This document shows, piece by piece, positions 29,401-36,666 of a DNA stretch of 64,000 nucleotides. The stretch spans positions 38,940 to 102,939 of the forward strand of contig JAXMBM010000022.1 of NCBI GenBank assembly GCA_046349855.1, in the 5' to 3' direction. The stretch is from CAIXSC01 sp046349855. GTDB taxonomy: Bacteria > Planctomycetota > Planctomycetia > Pirellulales > Pirellulaceae. The notes under the pieces were generated by a model, which was not told the origin of the DNA, made no database searches, and saw nothing but the letters and a program-made list of their open reading frames with translations. How positions within the stretch are numbered: the first letter of the stretch is position 1; every line of letters begins with the position of its first letter. Both the position numbers and the translations under genes were made by a program.

Positions 29401-30591
29401 GACAATCAGCACGCACCGCGTTTTCGCCACGACGAACACGCCGTCGCCCCGAGCATAACCAGGCGGCGTGAGGTCCATGCCGATGGGCGAACGCAGCGCA
29501 CCGCGGCTGTCCCAGAACAGCTCGGCTCGGTCCTCCAAGCCGTCACCGTCGCTGTCGCGCAAGGTCCAGATGGTGCCGTTGTAGGCCAGCGCGACCAGCG
29601 TTCCATCGGGACGGAACAGCAGGTTGTTGATATTCGTCAGGTCGACCGGCAATTCCTGGACGGCGAAACCGGGCACCAGCGTCTGAATAGCCGGCGGGTT
29701 CTTTACCGGCACCAGCGGCGACGTGCCACCGTCGGCGTCGGGCGGCAGCTGGTCACGGACACCGTCGTATTTCTGGCTGAGGTACTGGCGTACCTGAGCG
29801 GTCTCTTCCGCCCGCAGCCCGCGGCCGTAGACCAGAATCTCGGCGACATCCCAGGCTCCGAAACCCTGCACTTGCTGAGGCCCCGCCAGTTGATAGTAGC
29901 GGGCCCCCACGGTCATTTCGCTCACGCTCAGCGGCTTGCCGTCACGCGGTCGCGTCCCCCCCGCCATTCCGTCCACGTACAGCTGCACCTGCTCGGCCGT
30001 CATGGTCGTTTCCAACTGCCGCAACTCGCCGAACGGATACTCGGCCGACAGCAGGTTCTTCCACGTACCGAAGCCGCGCCCTTCCACATTGAGAGACACA
30101 AAACGGGACGAGGGACCAGGGCCCAAGTCGAGGGTCAAGCCCGACTCGAAGTCGCGCTGCTGGGGCGCGTTGAACGCCAGGACCGCGCGGAAGCCACCCG
30201 GATTCCGCCGCGGTGCGGCCACGACAAAAATGGTCACCCGTTCGCGTTCCGCCGGCGGCTGCGTCCACCGCAGAACGTCGTCGGTGCCGTCGAATCGCAC
30301 CACCGCCACCTTGCCGACGGTCAATCGGACCGGCTGAGCCGCCACGTGAGGCTGCTGCAAGTCATGCTTCTGCCCCGAGGCGTCCCGCCATTCGGCCAGC
30401 TGGCCCGTCGCCGGAACCGTCTGTTCACCAAGCGCCCGCGCCGCATCGAACCAGTAATCCAGCTCTTCGGTCACGGGTAACTGACGATCGGCCCACGGTT
30501 CAACAGCGGGCAGAACCGCCGCGGTGGTGGCAAGGTACGCCGCAAAACACACCGCGCCCGCCACGCCCCTTGCCTGCCAGCCGCCTCTCAT
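26476..30591 (-). CDS. Exported giant cytochrome c protein with membrane-bound-dehydrogenase-like propeller and ThuA-like domain
   Basis: 1371 residues. The ATG at 30591 has GGAGGG seven bases upstream and starts a signal peptide (AGAVCFAAYLATTAAVLPAV). Domains in order: a LamG-like lectin fold (LDYWFDAARALGEQTVPATG, about 40-280); a propeller of the PVC membrane-bound-dehydrogenase type (TIGR02604-like) with VDLTNINNLLFRPDGTLVA, GVAFDKRDGSVYFGRG, GIRFPVGLRFDRHGELFATD; a c-type heme site NCAKCHTIHGRGGKLGPDLS near 1020; and a ThuA-like C-terminus from about 1170 (VLVSGRKDHGPGEHDYPAW, GGGAVYIHYAVDG). It probably oxidises a sugar or polyol outside the membrane and passes electrons to the heme. 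It is divergent from the PSD1 gene. Confidence 0.88.
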   Translation of the reverse strand: MRGGWQARGVAGAVCFAAYLATTAAVLPAVEPWADRQLPVTEELDYWFDAARALGEQTVPATGQLAEWRDASGQKHDLQQPHVAAQPVRLTVGKVAVVRFDGTDDVLRWTQPPAERERVTIFVVAAPRRNPGGFRAVLAFNAPQQRDFESGLTLDLGPGPSSRFVSLNVEGRGFGTWKNLLSAEYPFGELRQLETTMTAEQVQLYVDGMAGGTRPRDGKPLSVSEMTVGARYYQLAGPQQVQGFGAWDVAEILVYGRGLRAEETAQVRQYLSQKYDGVRDQLPPDADGGTSPLVPVKNPPAIQTLVPGFAVQELPVDLTNINNLLFRPDGTLVALAYNGTIWTLRDSDGDGLEDRAELFWDSRGALRSPIGMDLTPPGYARGDGVFVVAKTRCVLIVDTDKDGRADQEIVVAAGWPESIHQVDGLGVAFDKRDGSVYFGRGTYNFADPLLKDAQGRPQYRVTDEAGTILRVAADFRSREIVATGIRFPVGLRFDRHGELFATDQEGATWVPNGNPFDELLHIERGRHYGFPPRHPEHLPQVIDEPSVYDYGPQHQSTCGFAFNDPVSEAGAIFGPASWDGDAFVTGESRGKLYRTRLQRTSAGYVAQNQLFACLSMLTVDCCVAPDGSLRVACHSGGPDWGSGPTGRGKLFRIRYADSNHPQPVVVWPSGPREVRVEFDRPVDPQLLRDAVRDIRLTAGRYVRAGDRFESLWPGYASVQLQKQSPRYDIPVRALQLTPDRRTLVLATDPYATNLHYALTLPGMGRPALEEPEATAAGRDLPQHPQIDLDFTLHGCLAHWEPRGGNDGWSGWLPHPDLSVSRTFTRGSAVHASLWESLREPGELRLRMRLDLAHMLQPAVQPGSQLDHAYPPESVEVTFGSTEALELWSAGKQRGAGKSVSVRVDTREESAVEVELRVVSAGGEFPLTVHFTTRDDPRHRALPTRRILLPWATSATGSLGKEPTPAPPPELAGGSWARGRSVFFGNEANCAKCHTIHGRGGKLGPDLSNLIHRDYASVLRDITQPSFAIHPDHLSYVIELQDGRVFNGVLRTVGDRLIIGDSQGQETTLARADVEQLAPSSISTMPEGLAKVLGPERLRDLLTFLLTRTPAMPDYGPGEPPPPRARREVEAVLADATPAPATRRLTLVLVSGRKDHGPGEHDYPAWQRSWAELLGIAENVVVETADAWPNAEQLRRADVLIFYQQGTWTVERARDMDAFLARGGGAVYIHYAVDGGPDAPGFAQRIGLAWQGGRSRFRHGPLELGFETGAQHPIGRHLQRLKLYDESYWQLIGDPRRIQLLAGGSEDGATQPLFWTLEPSRGRVVVSIPGHFAWTFDDPLFRVLLLRSIAWSARESVDRFNELVWPGARVRD

Positions 30592-30721
30592 GGCTCGTCC
30601 CTCCGTCACGGGCCCACCGGCACTTCCTGCGGCAACGCCGTGTTTCCCGTGGTTGCCGGCCGGCCCGCGAACAACCAGAATCGTAGCAAACGGCCGAAGT
30701 CAGCTTCAGGTAGCGACGACG

Positions 30722-33700
30722 ATGAAAACGACGGTTCTGGGTTGGTGTAGCGGGCTGCTGCTGGCGGTCACAGCCCAAGGCGCGGACGAAATCCAATTTG
30801 CCCGCGACGTGCTGCCGATCCTGGCCGAACACTGCCTGGCGTGTCACGGCCCCGACGAGCAGCATCGCAAGGGAGATCTGCGACTCGATACCCAGGCCGG
30901 CGCCCTCCGCGTGATCGACCGGGACGCACCCGCTCAAAGCGAACTGGTACAGCGCATCCTCGCAACCGATCCGGAGGTCATCATGCCGCCTCCCGATCAT
31001 CGCAAGCCGCTCTCTCCAGTTCAGCAGCAGACGTTGAAAAAGTGGGTGGAAGGGGGAGCAGCCTGGGGACAGCACTGGGCGTTTGTCAAACCGCAACTCC
31101 CCCCGATACCGACTCTCTCCGCGACGTCCGCCCCCCTGACCGACCAGCCGATCGATCGGCTGGTCCAAGCGCGTCTGGAGCGAGTCGGCCGGACCTTGGC
31201 TCCCCCCGCCTCGTTTCTCACGCTGCTCCGCCGAGTTTCTCTTGATTTGACGGGCCTGCCACCCACCGTCGACGAAGTGGCGGCCTGCTGTGCCGATGCG
31301 GGTGTGGACGAGGATGGACGCCTCGCCGACGATCCCGCTTCCCAGGAGCGGGCCTACCGGGCGTACCAGCGCTGGGTCGAGCGTCTGCTGGCCTCACCTC
31401 ACTGCGGCGAACGGCTGGCCATGTGGTGGCTGGATGCCGCCCGCTACTCGGATACGGACGGTTTCCAGGGAGACGCCACCCGCACCAACTGGCCGTGGCG
31501 CGACTGGGTCATCGAGGCGTTCAATCAGAACCGGCCCTTCGACCAATTCACGATCGAACAGTTCGCGGGCGATCTGCTACCTCAGGCCACAAACGAACAG
31601 CGATTGGCCACCTGCTTTCATCGCAATCATATGACGAACGGGGAAGGAGGACGCGATCCCGAGGAATCGCGCGTCGATTACGTGATTGATCGCGTCAGCA
31701 CCGTGGGTACCGTCTGGCTGGGACTGACTCTGGGCTGCTGCCAGTGTCACTCGCACAAGTACGATCCGATCTCGCAGCGCGAGTTCTACTCCCTGGCGGC
31801 CTTCTTCAACTCGATCGACGAGGATGGCAAGGCCGGCACGGCCGCTCGGCCCTATTTGAGCTACGAATCGCCGCGCGCTCCACCGGCCGTCGCCGAGGCG
31901 CGGCGCCTGGTCGACCAGCGCATCCCGCGCGAGCAGGCTGCCCGCGCCGCGGCAGAAGGCCCGTTCCAACAGTGGCTCCAAGCCCGCCTGGCCGAATTGT
32001 CGCCCGACTTCCGCTCCTGGCATCCGCTCCGTTCGACTCAGCTCGAGTCGGTCGAAGGAACTCAGCTCACTCAGGAAGCCGACGGCTGTGTGCAGGCGTC
32101 AGGCCCTCATCCCCGACAGGACGATTACCGCTTCAGCGCCGCGGTCACCCTGCCGCGTGTGACCGGCCTGAAGCTGGAAGTCCTGCCTCATCCCTCGCAC
32201 ACGCGCGGCGGTTTGTCCCGCGGAGCATCGGGTGAGTTCATTCTGACCGACATCAAGGTGCAGGTCCGCCGTGCGGGGAGTTCCCAGGTACGGGATCTGT
32301 TAGTCGCTCAGGCCGTCGCCGACGTGTCCGCCGAACAGAAGGAAGCCCGCAACTACGGCGACATCAAGGGAGTACTGGACGACGACCCGCGCAACGGCTG
32401 GACCACTCAGGGCCATCCGGCGACTCAGCCACACGTGGCCGTTTTTCAACTGGCCGAGCCGCTGCACCTGGAACCCGATGAGCAGTTGGTGGTCGAGCTG
32501 CGTCAACGTTCGACGGTGGGCGACGCCAATATCGGCCGCTTCCGTCTGTTCGTGACCGACCAGGCCGGGCGGACCGTGCAGAGTGTCGGTCCTTCTCCCT
32601 TGGAAGAACTGGCCGAGGTAAAGCACCAGGGACAGGAGATTCCTCCGCCGCTGCGTGAGGCCCTGCAGGCACAGTTCCTGGCCGATTACGCTCCGTATCT
32701 GGCCGAGCGTCAGGCGCTGGAGCGGGCCGAACGGCAGTGGCGGGAAGTCTCTGCTGGCGCCAGGAAAATCAACGTCATGGTGCTGGCCGAACGTGCCGAG
32801 CCTCGTCCCACTCACGTGCTGGTGCGCGGCGTCTGGGATAAGCCGGGAGAAGCCGTCCAGCGCGACGTTCCCGTCGCGATCGCACCGTGGCCTTTTCCCG
32901 AGGTCACCGCGGATACTCGAACCCGCGAACACCTGGCGCGATGGCTGATGTCGTCCGACAATCCCCTGACCGCGCGCGTGATCGTCAATCATCTCTGGCA
33001 GTTGCTGTTCGGCGTGGGGCTTGTCCGCACGACGGAAGATTTCGGCGTGCAGGGAGAACGTCCGACTCACCCCGAACTGCTCGACTGGCTCGCCGTCGAC
33101 TTCCAGACGCATGGCTGGGATGGCAAGCGTCTGCTGCGCCAGATTGTCCTCAGCAACACCTACCGCCAGGACTCGACCGTCTCACCCGACCTGCTGGTTC
33201 ACGATCCGGAGAATCGCCTGCTGGCCCGCGGCGCCCGTTTCCGCTTGCCAAGTTGGATGCTGCGCGACGCCGCCCTGCACTCCGCCGGCTTGCTCCAGCC
33301 CGCCATTGGCGGCCCGCCGGTGCGGCCCTATCAGCCACCGGGAGTCTGGGAAGAGATGTTCATGGGACGATTTCAGTACGAACCGAGTGAAGGGCCGGCG
33401 CAGTTTCGGCGCACCGTCTATGCCTTCTGGCGGCGGGCCATCGCGCCGACTTTCCTGTTCGATGCCGCGCAGCGGCGCACCTGCGAGGTACGACCGGCAC
33501 GCACCAATACTCCCCTGCACGCCCTGACCCTGCTTAACGACGCCAACTTTCTGGTCGCCGCTCGAGCGCTCGGCGCAGCGGCCCGGCAGACGAGTGCCGA
33601 TCCGGCGGCCCAGATCGACGAGATCCACCGCCGCGTACTGGCGCGACGTCCGACCACCCGTGAACGGACCATCCTGCTCCGCGAATACGAGCGGGCGCGC

Positions 33701-33859
33701 AGCCACTTCACGGCCCATCCAGCGGACGCACTCCGCCTGTTCCAGGAGATCCCTCAGCCCGCGGCCGATCTTCCGCCCGCCCCACCGAGTGAACTGGCAG
33801 CCGGTACGTTGGTCGCCAGCCTGATCCTCAACCTTGACGAGGCACTCCATCACGAGTGA
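30722..33859 (+). CDS. Exported planctomycete cytochrome protein (PSCyt1-PSCyt2/DUF1549-PSD1/DUF1553)
   Basis: 1045 residues. The ATG at 30722 starts a short signal peptide (TTVLGWCSGLLLAVTAQG). PSCyt1 follows, with heme motif HCLACHGPDEQHRKGDLRLD near 38, then MPPPDHRKPLSP. DUF1549 begins near 140 (LLRRVSLDLTGLPPTVDE) with WWLDAARYSDTDGFQGD and the CQCHSHKYDPIS motif, a possible second heme. PSD1/DUF1553 begins near 740 (ARWLMSSDNPLTARVIVNH) with GLVRTTEDFGVQGERPTHPE and PARTNTPLHALTLLND. The family is almost confined to Planctomycetes and Verrucomicrobia and is linked to polysaccharide use, though the reaction is unproven. Overlaps the DUF1501 gene by four bases. Confidence 0.95.
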   Translation: MKTTVLGWCSGLLLAVTAQGADEIQFARDVLPILAEHCLACHGPDEQHRKGDLRLDTQAGALRVIDRDAPAQSELVQRILATDPEVIMPPPDHRKPLSPVQQQTLKKWVEGGAAWGQHWAFVKPQLPPIPTLSATSAPLTDQPIDRLVQARLERVGRTLAPPASFLTLLRRVSLDLTGLPPTVDEVAACCADAGVDEDGRLADDPASQERAYRAYQRWVERLLASPHCGERLAMWWLDAARYSDTDGFQGDATRTNWPWRDWVIEAFNQNRPFDQFTIEQFAGDLLPQATNEQRLATCFHRNHMTNGEGGRDPEESRVDYVIDRVSTVGTVWLGLTLGCCQCHSHKYDPISQREFYSLAAFFNSIDEDGKAGTAARPYLSYESPRAPPAVAEARRLVDQRIPREQAARAAAEGPFQQWLQARLAELSPDFRSWHPLRSTQLESVEGTQLTQEADGCVQASGPHPRQDDYRFSAAVTLPRVTGLKLEVLPHPSHTRGGLSRGASGEFILTDIKVQVRRAGSSQVRDLLVAQAVADVSAEQKEARNYGDIKGVLDDDPRNGWTTQGHPATQPHVAVFQLAEPLHLEPDEQLVVELRQRSTVGDANIGRFRLFVTDQAGRTVQSVGPSPLEELAEVKHQGQEIPPPLREALQAQFLADYAPYLAERQALERAERQWREVSAGARKINVMVLAERAEPRPTHVLVRGVWDKPGEAVQRDVPVAIAPWPFPEVTADTRTREHLARWLMSSDNPLTARVIVNHLWQLLFGVGLVRTTEDFGVQGERPTHPELLDWLAVDFQTHGWDGKRLLRQIVLSNTYRQDSTVSPDLLVHDPENRLLARGARFRLPSWMLRDAALHSAGLLQPAIGGPPVRPYQPPGVWEEMFMGRFQYEPSEGPAQFRRTVYAFWRRAIAPTFLFDAAQRRTCEVRPARTNTPLHALTLLNDANFLVAARALGAAARQTSADPAAQIDEIHRRVLARRPTTRERTILLREYERARSHFTAHPADALRLFQEIPQPAADLPPAPPSELAAGTLVASLILNLDEALHHE

Positions 33860-35331
33860 AACTTTTTACCGCCGCCATGTCAGACTTCCACAGCGAACAA
33901 CAACTCGACATCACCCGCCGCTATTTTCTCGGACAAGGCGCGGGAATCAGCCTGGGTGCGGCGGCGCTGGGCCAGCTGACGGCTCGGGACGCGTCCGCAA
34001 CCGACAGCAGTGAAGCGGCGTCTTCCCGACTCCCTCATTTTGCTCCGCGGGCACGACGCGTCATCTTTCTCACTCAATCCGGCGGACCTTCGCAGCTCGA
34101 ATTGTTCGACGACAAACCCGGCCTGCGTGCCTGGGCCGGCCGAGAGCTGCCCGAATCCGTACGGCAGGGACAGCGTCTCACCACCATGACGGCCAACCAG
34201 AAACAACTGGTGATGCCTGCGCGCGTCGAATTCCGCCGCTGTGGAGCGAGCGGAGCCACGGTCAGCGACTGGCTCCCCCATTTGCAACGAGTGGCCGACG
34301 AACTGTGCTTCGTCAAGTCGCTGCATACCGATCAGATCAATCATGCCCCCGCGATGACTCAGTTCCTCACCGGACACCAGATCCCCGGCCGTCCGACCGT
34401 GGGCAGCTGGGTCAGTTATGGCCTGGGGAGTATGAACGAGAATCTCCCCGATTTCGTCGTACTGATTTCCAAAATGCAGCGCCCCAGTGATCAACCGTTG
34501 TACGACCACTACTGGGGCAGCGGCTTCCTTCCGTCGCGTTTTCAGGGTGTGAAGCTGCGCAACTCCCGCGACCCGGTCCTGTACCTGCGCGACCCGGCCG
34601 GATTGCCCCGCGAACTCCGCCGCGGCATGCTCGATGGCCTCGCCGAAATCAACGAACAGCACCGGCAGTCCACCGGCGATCCCGAGATTGCCACACGGAT
34701 TCGCCAATACGAAATGGCTTACCGGATGCAGGCCAGCGTGCCCGAGCTGATCGATCTGAGCGACGAGCCGGAGGCCACGTTCGAACTGTACGGCCCCGAA
34801 TCGCGCCGACCGGGCAGTTACGCGGCCAACTGCATCCTGGCCCGCCGCCTTGCGGAACGCGGCGTGCGTTTCGTGCAACTCTTTCATCCCGACTGGGACC
34901 ATCACAGCCGCTTGCCCAGCTGGTGTCTCGCGCGGTGCCGCGACACCGATCAGGCCACCGCCGCCCTGGTCACCGACCTCAAACGCCGCGGCCTGCTCGA
35001 CGACACCCTCGTGATCTGGGGAGGCGAGTTCGGGCGAGGCGTCGCGGGCCAGGGCCAATGGGACAGTGTCGAAGCCGGTCGCGACCACCACCCTCGCTGC
35101 TTCACCGTCTGGCTCGCCGGTGGCGGCGTGCGTCCCGGCTTGACCTTGGGAGCCACCGACGACTTCAGCTACAACGTCGCCGATCAACCCGTTCATATCC
35201 GCGATCTGCATGCCACCGTGCTCCACCTCCTGGGCATCGATCACCAGCGTTTCACTCACCGCTATCAGGGTCTCGATTTCCGCCTCACGGGAGTGGAAGC
35301 GAGTCGAGTGGTCGATGATCTCCTCCTTTAA
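33856..35331 (+). CDS. DUF1501 protein with Tat-like leader
   Basis: 491 residues from the GTG at 33856, which overlaps the upstream stop (GTGA); an ATG at 33877 would give 484 and match the usual DUF1501 start better. The leader TRRYFLGQGAGISLGAAALG is twin-arginine-like. The alkaline-phosphatase-like/sulfatase-related fold shows IFLTQSGGPSQLELFDDKPG, LHTDQINHAPAMTQFLTGHQ, RFVQLFHPDWDHH and LVIWGGEFGRG. DUF1501 genes almost always follow PSD1 genes, as here, and the two should work together outside the cytoplasm. The reaction is unknown. Confidence 0.93.
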   Translation: MKLFTAAMSDFHSEQQLDITRRYFLGQGAGISLGAAALGQLTARDASATDSSEAASSRLPHFAPRARRVIFLTQSGGPSQLELFDDKPGLRAWAGRELPESVRQGQRLTTMTANQKQLVMPARVEFRRCGASGATVSDWLPHLQRVADELCFVKSLHTDQINHAPAMTQFLTGHQIPGRPTVGSWVSYGLGSMNENLPDFVVLISKMQRPSDQPLYDHYWGSGFLPSRFQGVKLRNSRDPVLYLRDPAGLPRELRRGMLDGLAEINEQHRQSTGDPEIATRIRQYEMAYRMQASVPELIDLSDEPEATFELYGPESRRPGSYAANCILARRLAERGVRFVQLFHPDWDHHSRLPSWCLARCRDTDQATAALVTDLKRRGLLDDTLVIWGGEFGRGVAGQGQWDSVEAGRDHHPRCFTVWLAGGGVRPGLTLGATDDFSYNVADQPVHIRDLHATVLHLLGIDHQRFTHRYQGLDFRLTGVEASRVVDDLLL

Positions 35332-35373
35332 CCCGCTTGCGCGATCGACCAGCTGCGCGCCATCCAGGGCTCC

Positions 35374-35454
35374 ATGAAAGTCTATATCTCGTCGACCTAC
35401 CAGGATCTGCAAGGTCGGCATCCGTACGCCACTCCTCGAACGCTGGCTCGGTGA
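35374..35454 (+). pseudogene. N-terminal remnant of a DUF4062-like protein
   Basis: 26 codons reading MKVYISSTYQDLQGRHPYAT before TGA. The 'KVYISSTYQDLQ' start is typical of DUF4062 domains, which usually form the N-terminus of long signalling or STAND NTPase proteins. The rest is missing or frameshifted. Too short to act as a domain. Confidence 0.55.
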
Positions 35455-35775
35455 CCGCTGGATCAATCGCTGTATTCGCGCCGAAGGCAGCGACATGAGT
35501 ATGAGTCAGGTGTAGCAGATCGTCGATTCGCTCTTGCCGGACGTTCCCGTGCAACGTCGTCGGCGCGGCACCACGTTGGGCTTCGAACTGCTGGTCGTCG
35601 ATCGTGACGCATTCGCGCTGGAGCTGGCCCGCGAGTGGGTCCGGTCGGGCGTGCCGCGATCGCAGATTCGCTGAGCCATCGGACCACACGTGGACTCCCA
35701 CCGCGACCGCATTCCGTCCGCGGCGCGGTCCGCCGATCGTAACCACGCGTAACAAAACCGCAAACGACGGCGAGC

Positions 35776-35850
35776 GGTGGGCGTCAGCCCACTGTTTCGT
35801 CAAGGCGACGCATGAGCGCGACGTATGAAAACAGTGGGCTCACGCCCACC
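35776..35850. repeat. REP-like palindromic element
   Basis: Arms of 22 nt, GGTGGGCGTCAGCCCACTGT plus TT (35776-35797) and its inverted partner (35829-35850), differ at one central position and enclose a 31-nt loop. Each arm itself holds the short palindrome GTGGGC/GCCCAC. The design is that of a REP or small MITE-like repeat. Confidence 0.75.
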
Positions 35851-35967
35851 GCACGCCATACACCGCTCGCCATACACCGCTTGCCGATTTATTCCCAGGG
35901 AGGGAAGTGGCAACGAGGAGACGGCTCCACAATGCAGAGCAGACGTATCCTGAATTCGGAGAGAGCA

Positions 35968-36666
35968 TTAAGCAAGTTCGAACAGGAGCACTTCTGCGGC
36001 TTCGATACCCTTCAGGGCGACAAGACTCTCCGACGTCAGAGCGGCGCCGTCGCCGGCTGCCAACACTTCGCCATTCACCTGAACGCGGCCTCGCAGTACC
36101 TGCACCCACGCGTACGGCAAGTCCCGCAGTTGCTGCTCGATCTCGACTCCCGGTGCAAGGTCCCCCAGGTAGATCCGGGCAGGAGCGCGAATGATCAATG
36201 AGCCGTCGGCCGCATCGGGCGACGCCACGAGACACAACCGATTCCGTCGCTGTTCCGCCAAGAACTCGCGTTGTTCGTAACTCGGAGGCAACCCGTTGGT
36301 CTCCGGCAGCAGCCAGATCTGATACAGATGGACGGGCTCATCGCTGGACGGGTTGAACTCGCTGTGCAGGATCCCCGTCCCCGCCGTCATCCGCTGGAAT
36401 TCGCCAGCGTGCAACGTGGCGCCGTTGCCCAGCGAGTCCTGATGCTGGAGTGCTCCGGAGAGAACATACGTGACGATCTCCATATCGTGATGCGGGTGCA
36501 TACCGAACCCCTGTCCGGGAGCAATCCGATCCTCATTCATCACTCTCAAGGAACGAAAACGCATGTGCCGGCGATCCTGGTATGACGCGAACGAAAACGT
36601 ATGCCAGGTGTCGAGCCAGTCGTGGACCACATGCCCTCGCTCGGCGCCCCGTCGCAGCGTGATCAT
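35968..36666 (-). CDS. Pirin family protein (YhhW-type bicupin)
   Basis: 232 residues. Cupin metal site: HPHHDMEIVTYVLSG gives two His, and GTGILHSEFNPS supplies the further His and Glu of the pirin site. The N-terminus RRGAERGHVVHDWLDTWHTF is the YhhW signature. YhhW has quercetin dioxygenase activity in vitro; the natural role is unsettled. The ATG at 36666 has AAGGAG six bases upstream, and this site lies within the last codons of the 1609-residue gene. The start overlaps that gene's TGA (ATGA), so translation is coupled. Cytosolic, unlike its upstream partner. Confidence 0.92.
   Translation of the reverse strand: MITLRRGAERGHVVHDWLDTWHTFSFASYQDRRHMRFRSLRVMNEDRIAPGQGFGMHPHHDMEIVTYVLSGALQHQDSLGNGATLHAGEFQRMTAGTGILHSEFNPSSDEPVHLYQIWLLPETNGLPPSYEQREFLAEQRRNRLCLVASPDAADGSLIIRAPARIYLGDLAPGVEIEQQLRDLPYAWVQVLRGRVQVNGEVLAAGDGAALTSESLVALKGIEAAEVLLFELA

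Larger units (their letters stand above)
35332..35967. other. Decayed intergenic region
   Basis: 636 bp without an intact gene. It holds the DUF4062-like fragment at 35374-35454, further open but interrupted sequence to about 35675 (FELLVVDRDAFALELAREW is readable), and the palindrome at 35776-35850. The pattern suggests a gene that has lost its frame. Confidence 0.6.
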
